The translations under genes and the position numbers were made by a program. 10,151 bases of DNA from Candidatus Gallimonas intestinigallinarum. Its GTDB lineage: Bacteria > Bacillota_A > Clostridia > Christensenellales > Borkfalkiaceae. Positions within the stretch are counted from its first letter, which is position 1. Each line of letters starts with the position of its first letter. Shown here in pieces: positions 1 through 4,930 of the stretch. The stretch spans positions 1 to 10,151 of the forward strand of contig DXBS01000071.1 in assembly GCA_019116405.1 (NCBI GenBank), read 5' to 3'. Under the pieces are notes generated by a model. It was not told the origin of the DNA. It was given only the letters and a program-made list of their open reading frames with translations, and made no database searches.

Positions 1-449
1 GCTCCGGGAAAAGAACTCGCACGCCGTCAGCAGGCAATTCAGTACCCTGTTTTCAGGGCGAAAAGTCGCCTTAGATGCGTCATTTTTTCCGCCGATTTTA
101 CGAAAAAACAGCGCAATTTTTACGGCAGAAATAACGACAGCGTGCCATTTTGGATAGGGGTGGAAGCATGGGGGTCGGGCGGTAGGCAAGGGAATCGTAT
201 TACCCCCGAAAACGGGCGTTTTTGCACCAAAATCACCCAAAACCGACCCATCAATTTATTGAAACTGTTTTTGCCACATTTCAGGCGCATTCAAAGCGGA
301 AAAGTCAGCAAACTGTGCATAGTTTTGCCGCAAAATCACGCCTTTTGGGGCTAAAGTCGAGGATGCCTTGCAAAGGGGAGGGAAGGGGGGCATATTATGT
401 GCCGAATATGGGCAAAATCGGGCAAAAAGCCGCCAATGAGCGCATATTC

Positions 450-464
450 AGTACCATGGAGGAA
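450..464 (+). repeat. Direct repeat copy 1 (AGTRCCATGGAGGAA)
   Basis: The 15 bases at 450-464 match those at 562-576 at 14 of 15 positions (one A/G change). The copies start 112 bases apart, in a stretch with no gene. ATTCAGTACC at 446-455 overlaps this copy and recurs at 37-46, so this may be a degenerate interspersed repeat. Confidence 0.55.
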
Positions 465-480
465 TGGTAGGGCATATAGG

Positions 481-535
481 CGCCAAAAGTGCGGCAATTG
501 AGGCAAGAATCGCCTAATTTACCGTACTTTTGGCG
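481..535. repeat. Imperfect inverted repeat / hairpin
   Basis: CGCCAAAAGTGCGG (481-494) pairs with CCGTACTTTTGGCG (522-535) over 14 positions, with one G-U wobble if transcribed. Part of the 27-base loop can itself pair (AGGC 501-504 with GCCT 512-515). There is no T-run on either side, so it is not a simple terminator. It could be a structured RNA element or a small non-autonomous repeat. Confidence 0.5.
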
Positions 536-561
536 GGAAATCGCGTCTCAGAGCGCGGAAA

Positions 562-576
562 AGTGCCATGGAGGAA
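562..576 (+). repeat. Direct repeat copy 2 (AGTRCCATGGAGGAA)
   Basis: This is the second copy of the 15-base repeat at 450-464, differing by one base. It is preceded by GCGGAAAAGT, which also occurs at 296-305. The GGAGGAA core resembles a ribosome binding site, but no open frame of useful length follows either copy, so I read it as a repeat and not as a translation signal. Confidence 0.5.
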
Positions 577-749
577 GGGTCGGCTGTAGAAGCGCCGCAT
601 TCTGACGGCGGCATACCAAGCGTGTCAGAAACCGACAATTTTCGCGGTTTTCATAGTACTATGCGACGCATATTACTATGATTATACACTATTTATGTCA
701 GACATAATACTTCGCTAAGGCTGAATTTATCGAAATTTGTCCCTTTTCT

Positions 750-990
750 TGCAAGATGCGGCTCATGAGCGAACGAGAAAATACGCAGGGGAAACAGGCG
801 CTGCGGTGGCGCAGCAGACAGACTGTACAGCCGGCTTATCAGCCCCCGATATGGCGACGAGTATACCTGCGCCGCGCAGTCGTGACGGCAAAGAAAGCCG
901 CGTATAACTCAGCCGCGCGAGGCACGGCAGTGGTCCGTGCTCGCTGCTTCCGATCGGCGCTGCGGCAGGGGGAAAGACGTTTATCTCAAT
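750..990. other. GC-rich hairpin-forming block, no recognised family
   Basis: This block is much richer in GC than the sequence on either side. It contains a perfect GCTGCG/CGCAGC hairpin with a 4-base loop (800-815), a 10-base-pair hairpin with one bulged G (917-921 and 923-927 with 935-944), and the palindromes GCTCATGAGC (762-771) and CTGTACAG (823-830). Both strands have an open frame across it, as GC-rich non-coding DNA often does, and neither frame has a ribosome binding site. I do not recognise RNase P, tmRNA, SRP or 6S RNA landmarks. It may be a structured RNA, a repeat-family copy or a remnant of a mobile element. Confidence 0.35.
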
Positions 991-1192
991 CATACAAAAA
1001 ATTGAGTAAGACAATTTTTATTTTTTACACAATTTTTTGCAACCATGCGCATGTTTTTTGCTGAAAAACGCAGATCGGCACGCAAGTCATAGGGGGCGAA
1101 ATTTTCGCCTGGAAAATTAAAAACGCTCCTGCGCGATCTGAGAGCCAAAAATTTTTTTGTCCAATCTTTCCGTGAAAACGCTATTTTTGTAT

Positions 1193-1230
1193 CAAAAAAG
1201 CCGCCCGAGCGAACCTATGCGCTCGGGCGG
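1193..1230 (-). terminator. Intrinsic terminator of the aldo/keto reductase remnant
   Basis: CCGCCCGAGCG (1201-1211) and CGCTCGGGCGG (1220-1230) form a perfect 11-base-pair stem with an 8-base loop. On the minus strand the stem is followed by CTTTTTTG. It lies 20 bases past the stop codon of the reductase remnant, so the downstream half of that transcription unit was left intact when the gene lost its front. Confidence 0.9.
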
Positions 1231-1250
1231 TGGAATGAAAAAGTTGTACC

Positions 1251-1556
1251 TTATTTCATGGATGCGATCATCTCAACAAAGGCGGGATCGTAGTGGGAGA
1301 AGAAGGCGCTGTCCTGTTCGTCCAGCGCTGCAATTTTGTGCATGTCGCTCTCTGTCAGCGCAAAGTTGAATACCTCAAAATTTTCCTTCATGCGCTCCTT
1401 GTGCGTGGACTTGGGAATGACGATCACGCCGCGCTGGATGAGATAGCGCAGTCCGATCTGCGCCGCGCTCTTGCCGTACTTGTTCCCGATCTCATTGAGC
1501 ACGGGATTGGTGAAGTAATCCTTCCTGCCCTCGGCGAAGGGACCCCAGCTCTCGTG
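1251..1556 (-). pseudogene. Aldo/keto reductase, C-terminal fragment
   Basis: The minus-strand frame reads from HESWGPFAEG near 1556 through GKSAAQIGLRYLIQRGVIVIPKS to a stop at 1251-1253. This is the last third of an NADPH-dependent aldo/keto reductase. I see the WGPFAEG segment, the KSAAQIGLRYLIQRG helix and the IPKSTHKERMKEN stretch; in the family the IPKS/KER region contacts the 2'-phosphate and adenosine of NADP. About 102 residues remain, against about 280 normally. The N-terminal barrel half with the catalytic Asp-Tyr-Lys-His residues is gone. Homology ends at about 1556, where a truncated LysR gene begins on the other strand. No start codon or ribosome binding site fits, so it is almost certainly inactive. 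Confidence 0.88.
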
Positions 1557-1558
1557 CG

Positions 1559-2335
1559 GCGGCGCTGTTTGTGCGCACCAACCGCGGGCTGTCGCTCACG
1601 GAGGCGGGGCAGTCCTTTTATCGGGACGCAGCCCGTCTGTCCGAACAGCTGGAAACAGCGATCGCACGGGCGCGGCAGCTTTCACTTACCCGCCGCGACG
1701 TCGTGCGCATCGGGAACTCCCTGCTCAATCCGTGTAAGCCGCTCCTCGATCTGTGGAACGCTTTGGAGGATAAGCCCGACTGCACCCTGTGCATCGTCCC
1801 CTTTGTGGACACCGTCGAGACGCTGGACAAGGTCTACCATTCCCTCGGCGCGGAGATCGACGTGCTGATCGGCGCCTGCGACATTGCGGGCTATTCCGAT
1901 TTTTTGCAGATCTACAACCTGGGGACATATTCCCTGTGCATCGGCGTCCTGCGCCGTCACCCGCTGGCGGACAGGGCGCGCCTGTCGCCCGAAGATCTGC
2001 GCGGCGAGCGCCTCATCCTGTTACAGGAGGGGGGAAGCGGGACGCTGGACAGTGTCCGCAGAGAGCTGCGGCGCGCCTATCCCGAAATTATTTTGGTGGA
2101 TTCGCCCAGGTACTATGACTATGACGTATTCAACCGCTGCGAGCAGGAGGGCGCGCTGCTTCTGACGCTGGACGCCTGGAGGGACGTGCATCCTGCGCTC
2201 AATACCGTTCCCATTGATCTGGACTATTCCATTCCGTACGGCATTTTATACCCGTTGCACCCCGTTGAGCACGTCAAGCAGTTTCTTGAGGCAATCGAGC
2301 GCGGAGAAGGGGGCGCGGGAAAGGGCGGCGCGTAA
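1559..2335 (+). pseudogene. LysR-family regulator lacking its DNA-binding domain
   Basis: The frame enters at ALFVRTNRGLSLTEAG, the end of the winged helix-turn-helix of LysR-type regulators. It continues through the linker helix (DAARLSEQLETAIARAR) into a full-looking effector-binding domain and stops at 2333-2335. Roughly the first 45-50 residues, including the recognition helix, are missing. The first possible start is GTG at 1571, which has no ribosome binding site. Just upstream, near 1556, the sequence becomes the truncated aldo/keto reductase on the opposite strand. The two were probably a divergent regulator-target pair whose 5' ends and shared promoter were removed by one deletion. 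The remaining frame is long and open, so the deletion may be recent. A DNA-independent role cannot be excluded but seems unlikely. Confidence 0.85.
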
Positions 2336-2415
2336 AAAAAGTGGGCGCAGAAGTGGCGCAATCTGCGCATGGAAGGCATAGCCTGATGCTATTTCTGACG
2401 ATAGAAAATAAGTAT

Positions 2416-2444
2416 TTGACATAGGTCAGCGCCTCCCTTACAAT
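2416..2444 (+). promoter_or_regulatory. Sigma-A promoter of the acetyltransferase
   Basis: TTGACA (2416-2421), a 17-base spacer and TACAAT (2439-2444) make a near-consensus vegetative promoter about 43 bases before the start codon. GCCTC at 2431-2435 and GAGGC at 2446-2450 form a dyad around the -10 box. CGCCTCCCT (2430-2438) is complementary to AGGGAGGCG (2475-2483), which includes the ribosome binding site. These could be operator half-sites. The bases just after the -10 box, AATAGAGGC, recur at the 4450-4478 promoter. Confidence 0.85.
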
Positions 2445-2487
2445 AGAGGCTGCAAACAAGCAGAGGCAGCAATCAGGGAGGCGTGCA

Positions 2488-3051
2488 ATGGAGATCGCGG
2501 AATATAAGCAGAGGATGGCGCGGCGGGAATATATCGTCGGCGGGTCGGAGGCGCATGCACTCATGCACCGCATGTCGTCGGATGCGCAGCGCATCACCTG
2601 TGAGATCAACGGCAAATATCACACGTCCGAGGAACTGCGCGCGCTCTTTTCCGAGCTGACGGGGCAGGCGGTGGACGAGACGTTTGCGCTCTTCCCGCCC
2701 ATCTATTCCGACTTCGGCAAGAACATCACCGTCGGAAAGGGCGTGTTCATCAATTCCGGGTGCTGTTTTCAGGATCAGGGCGGCATCGTGCTGGGCGATC
2801 ATGTGCTCGTCGGGCATCAGGTCGTCTTTGCCACGCTCAATCATGACCTCGACCCCGTGCGCCGTGCGGGCATGCAGCCCGCGCCCATCGTCGTGAAGGA
2901 CAACGTCTGGATCGGCGCGCACGCGACCATACTTGCGGGCGTCACGATCGGGGAGAACGCCGTCGTGGCGGCGGGCGCGGTCGTCACCAGGGACGTCCCC
3001 GCCAATACCATCGTGGGCGGCGTGCCCGCACGGGTACTTAAGACGATCTGA
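2488..3051 (+). CDS. Hexapeptide-repeat sugar O-acetyltransferase (Maa/LacA-like)
   Basis: This 187-residue cytoplasmic protein has the length and layout of maltose/galactoside O-acetyltransferases, which move acetyl from acetyl-CoA to a sugar hydroxyl. Residues 1-60 match the helical N-terminal cap (the Mac region, with RREYIVGG near 12-19). Residues from about 75 on are left-handed beta-helix hexapeptide repeats: GKNITVGKGVFIN, GGIVLGDHVLVG, DNVWIGAHATILAGVTIG, ENAVVAAGAVVTRDVPANTI. His119 in LNHDLDP is at the place of the family's catalytic histidine. The end GGVPARVLKTI is typical. The start is ATG 2488 with AGGGAGG 6 bases upstream. It has its own promoter and stands between two decayed genes as the intact survivor of the neighbourhood. 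The physiological sugar cannot be read from the sequence; detoxification or recycling of imported sugars is the usual suggestion. Confidence 0.9.
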   Translation: MEIAEYKQRMARREYIVGGSEAHALMHRMSSDAQRITCEINGKYHTSEELRALFSELTGQAVDETFALFPPIYSDFGKNITVGKGVFINSGCCFQDQGGIVLGDHVLVGHQVVFATLNHDLDPVRRAGMQPAPIVVKDNVWIGAHATILAGVTIGENAVVAAGAVVTRDVPANTIVGGVPARVLKTI

Positions 3052-3071
3052 GACCGCGGGCGGGAAACAGC

Positions 3072-3104
3072 AAAAAAAGACCGCGCCGCATTTACGGCTC
3101 GGTC
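3072..3104 (-). terminator. Intrinsic terminator of the minus-strand LysR gene
   Basis: Bases 3079-3087 pair with 3096-3104 (8 of 9 pairs) around an 8-base loop. On the minus strand the hairpin runs into seven T residues (A7 at 3072-3078 on the plus strand). It overlaps the stop codon of the LysR gene. There is no T-run on the plus side, so it is unlikely to end the acetyltransferase transcript efficiently. Confidence 0.75.
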
Positions 3105-3982
3105 GTGGCGGAGAGTTCTTCGCGCAGGAACTGCAAAAAGATCTGTGCCGCCCGGGAGAAGATCTGATATTTCTTCCAGATGACGTCCACATGGGCTGTC
3201 ACGGGCGGGGAGAGGGGACGAAAGCACACCTTGCTCTCGCCCGTTGTGTTGATGAGGCCGTCGATGCAGAGCACGCAGCCGATCTCCGCTTCCGCCATCA
3301 GTGCGGCGTTGTAGACGAGGTTGTAAGTGGCAACGATCTCAATGTCCTGTGCAACGGACTTGTACCACTCCGTCACATTGCTCTTGGGCAGGGAGTGGCG
3401 GGACTGGATGAGCCGCACCCCGCGCAGGTCCTCGGGCGCGATCTCCTTTTTTTCTGCCAGCGGATGCCGCTTGGAGAGGATGAGCCCCCAGCGCTCGGTA
3501 AAGGGCAGGCGCAGGCTCTCGTACTTGGTCAGGTCGGCAGGCTCTATGACCAGCCCGAAGTCCAAAAGCCCCTTGTCGACGTGTTCGCAGACGTCGGCAA
3601 TGTCGCCGCTGTGGATATGTAGACGGATATCGGGGTACTGCGTGCGCATCTTCTGCGCGGCGCGCAGCAAAATGTGCATCGCGCGGGTCTCGCCGCCGCC
3701 CAGATAGACGTCGCCGCCCACGTTCTCCTGCGGGTGAAGGAGTTCGCGCTCCGTCTTTTCATACAGGGCGAGGATCTCCTCCGCGCGCCTGCGCAGCAGC
3801 TGCCCCGCTTCGGTCAGGCGCATCTTTTTGCCGCGCACAAAGAGGGGCTGCCCGACTTCCTTTTCCATATTCTGGATCTGTCGCGTGAGGCTGGGCTGGG
3901 TGATATACAAAAAGTCCGCCGCCCTGGAAATGCTCTCCTCCCGCGCGACGGCGAGGAAGTATTTCATCTGAATGAGTTCCAT
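3092..3982 (-). CDS. LysR-family transcriptional regulator
   Basis: This is a complete 296-residue LysR-type regulator of usual length. The N-terminal winged helix-turn-helix spans about residues 3-60 (SISRAADFLYITQPSLTRQI at 17-36, then LFVRGKKMRLTEAG). The linker helix follows, and the effector-binding domain runs from about 90 to the end. The start is ATG with AAAGGAGG (plus-strand 3988-3995) just upstream. It is divergent from the alpha/beta hydrolase relic at 4180, the classic arrangement in which a LysR protein controls its divergent neighbour and itself. With that target destroyed, the regulator may now be an orphan or control genes elsewhere. It is a different protein from the truncated LysR at 1559-2335. 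The effector cannot be inferred. Confidence 0.93.
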   Translation of the reverse strand: MELIQMKYFLAVAREESISRAADFLYITQPSLTRQIQNMEKEVGQPLFVRGKKMRLTEAGQLLRRRAEEILALYEKTERELLHPQENVGGDVYLGGGETRAMHILLRAAQKMRTQYPDIRLHIHSGDIADVCEHVDKGLLDFGLVIEPADLTKYESLRLPFTERWGLILSKRHPLAEKKEIAPEDLRGVRLIQSRHSLPKSNVTEWYKSVAQDIEIVATYNLVYNAALMAEAEIGCVLCIDGLINTTGESKVCFRPLSPPVTAHVDVIWKKYQIFSRAAQIFLQFLREELSATTEP

Positions 3983-4022
3983 GCGTGCCTCCTTTGCAAG
4001 AAGTACGAAAAAGTTCAGAAAA

Positions 4023-4052
4023 AGTATAGCACGCCAAAAGTATACAAGTCAA
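4023..4052 (-). promoter_or_regulatory. Promoter of the LysR gene
   Basis: On the minus strand TTGACT (plus 4047-4052), an 18-base spacer and TATACT (plus 4023-4028) make a reasonable vegetative promoter about 40 bases before the LysR start codon. The divergent side (4053-4179) should hold the LysR binding site. Candidate dyad elements there are CATA/TATG in 4084-4099 and two CATAAT copies (4071-4076 and 4084-4089). I could not find a clean T-N11-A box that stands out. Confidence 0.6.
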
Positions 4053-4179
4053 GCATATTGTTCGCATCATCATAATTGGAGCGCATAATAGGGAGTATGG
4101 CAGGCGCTTGCGGCGGGCGCGGGCGAAGTGGAAATCAGGCTCAGCCTTTCATAATCATATTATCAGGAGGAAATCAACC

Positions 4180-4328
4180 ATGGAAACATTGCACTTAACG
4201 CAGGAATGGGACAAGACCTTCCCCAAGAGTAACAGGGTGGAACACACGCCGTGCATACCGACCTGTATGACAACCTCGCGGTGATTCCGTTCGACAAGTT
4301 TGAACAGTTCTTCCGCAGCAATTTCTGA
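4180..4328 (+). pseudogene. Alpha/beta hydrolase relic with internal deletion and frame change
   Basis: ATG 4180, with AGGAGG at 4165-4170, opens METLHLTQEWDKTFPKSNRVEH, the N-terminus of a family of bacterial alpha/beta hydrolases (dienelactone hydrolase-like). That frame stops at 4282-4284 after 34 codons. From about 4248 a different frame reads AVHTDLYDNLAVIPFDKFEQ and ends in FFRSNF at a stop (4326-4328). This is the C-terminus of the same family, with HTDLYD probably carrying the catalytic histidine. About 270 of roughly 320 residues, including the nucleophile elbow, are missing between the two. The join lies around 4236-4250 and shifts the frame. The ribosome binding site and downstream terminator survive. 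It is non-functional as a hydrolase; a 34-residue peptide could still be made. Confidence 0.85.
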
Positions 4329-4345
4329 GCGGACAAATACAATGC

Positions 4346-4387
4346 GCGCGGCGCGGCATCTTTCGATGCCGCGCCGCGCATATTTTT
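4346..4387 (+). terminator. Intrinsic terminator after the hydrolase relic
   Basis: A perfect 15-base-pair stem (4346-4360 with 4365-4379) with loop TTTC is followed by ATATTTTTG. It lies 17 bases past the relic's stop codon and insulates the helicase operon promoter at 4450. Its apex, CGGCATC-N4-GATGCCG, is the same as in the hairpin at 7551-7584. Confidence 0.9.
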
Positions 4388-4449
4388 GCAACGCATGCAA
4401 AATGTTTTTGGCCCCGCATAAGATGCGCCGCCTTGTATCCGAGTGCCCC

Positions 4450-4478
4450 TTGACAGAATAGAAAAGCCGCTCTATAAT
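4450..4478 (+). promoter_or_regulatory. Consensus promoter of the helicase operon
   Basis: TTGACA (4450-4455), 17 bases, and TATAAT (4473-4478) match the vegetative consensus perfectly, so strong basal transcription or control by a repressor is expected. GCCGCTCT (4466-4473) is complementary to AGAGCGGC (4502-4509) in the leader, and GAGGC follows the -10 box at 4480-4484. A similar layout is seen at the acetyltransferase promoter (2416-2444). Confidence 0.9.
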
Positions 4479-4537
4479 AGAGGCAGAGTTGTGCGGATGG
4501 GAGAGCGGCGTGCGCCCGTCCCGTTTTGGAGGAGAGC

Positions 4538-4930
4538 ATGGCGTTGGATGAAGTTTATTACAGTGAGGACTTTTCCCTGGAACTTGAATATTTCTACACC
4601 GTGGGCGGGTATGTTACCTTTCTCGTCGCAGTCACCGTAGACGGGTTTTGCGGCGTGCACGCCTTTTGTGTGCGGCGGGCGGATCTGGATGCGATGATCC
4701 GCGCGCTGGAACAGCTGAAAGACGGGCAGGCGACATTGATTGACGGCGAGTCCGCTTCCTACTTGCAGGTAACGGGCTGCGGAGAGCGCGTCCGCTTCGG
4801 CGGCATGCTGGAAGGGACTGCTGTTTCGCTGCAGTTTTCGGAAGCGGAGGCCGATCGGACTGCCGTTCCGGAACTGATCGCGGTGCTGAGGGAGTTCGCC
4901 GACAGGGAGGAATTGAATGCAGGGGTTTAA
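4538..4930 (+). CDS. Small protein of unknown function, first gene of helicase operon
   Basis: I do not recognise a named family with confidence. The start is ATG 4538, chosen because GGAGGAG (4528-4534) lies 3 bases upstream; a TTG 12 bases earlier is in frame but lies on top of that binding site. The product is 130 residues, acidic and soluble, with no signal peptide or membrane segment. The pattern is alternating strands then helix: SLELEYFYTVGGYVTFLVAVTV (residues about 13-34), GFCGVHAFCVRRADLDAMIRALEQL, then strands (ATLIDGESASYLQVTG, GERVRFGGMLEG, AVSLQFSEAEAD) and a final helix. This layout resembles small immunity-like or DUF6228-like proteins, a weak impression only. The last 14 bases overlap the helicase start, implying translational coupling and joint function. 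Confidence 0.85.
   Translation: MALDEVYYSEDFSLELEYFYTVGGYVTFLVAVTVDGFCGVHAFCVRRADLDAMIRALEQLKDGQATLIDGESASYLQVTGCGERVRFGGMLEGTAVSLQFSEAEADRTAVPELIAVLREFADREELNAGV
4905..4910 (+). promoter_or_regulatory. Ribosome binding site of the helicase inside the upstream gene
   Basis: GGGAGG lies 6 bases before ATG 4917, within the last codons of the preceding gene. It fixes the helicase start and shows that the two genes are translated from one transcript. Confidence 0.75.

Larger units (their letters stand above)
1..1192. other. Gene-free region with short repeats and hairpins
   Basis: I find no convincing gene here. The open frames on either strand are short, overlap one another, lack ribosome binding sites and translate to low-complexity, basic or proline/serine-rich peptides unlike any family I know. 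The region holds a direct repeat at 450-464 and 562-576, a decamer ATTCAGTACC at 37-46 and 446-455, an imperfect hairpin at 481-535, AT-rich palindromes at 652-663 and 693-707, and a GC-rich hairpin-forming block at about 750-990. It could be decayed gene material, an untranslated RNA region or an intergenic repeat family. Sequence reading alone does not decide between these. Confidence 0.6.

Noticed and set aside
142..470. Overlapping plus-strand open frames of 70 and 82 codons
   Set aside because: No ribosome binding site, overlapping frames, low-complexity basic peptides, and inside a repeat-bearing gene-free region.
756..1064. Open frames on both strands (102 and 83 codons)
   Set aside because: Both run across a GC-rich hairpin block, overlap each other and have no translation signal.
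1..1192. Possible CRISPR array
   Set aside because: The repeats are two-copy, short and unevenly spaced, with no regular repeat-spacer pattern.
2334..2368. Hairpin with a T-run on the minus strand (stem 2345-2351 with 2362-2368)
   Set aside because: No minus-strand gene ends here, four bases separate stem and T-run, and the T-run is part of the sequence after the LysR remnant stop.
2473..3192. 239-codon minus-strand open frame
   Set aside because: It is antisense to the acetyltransferase and runs into the LysR gene in another frame; no family features.
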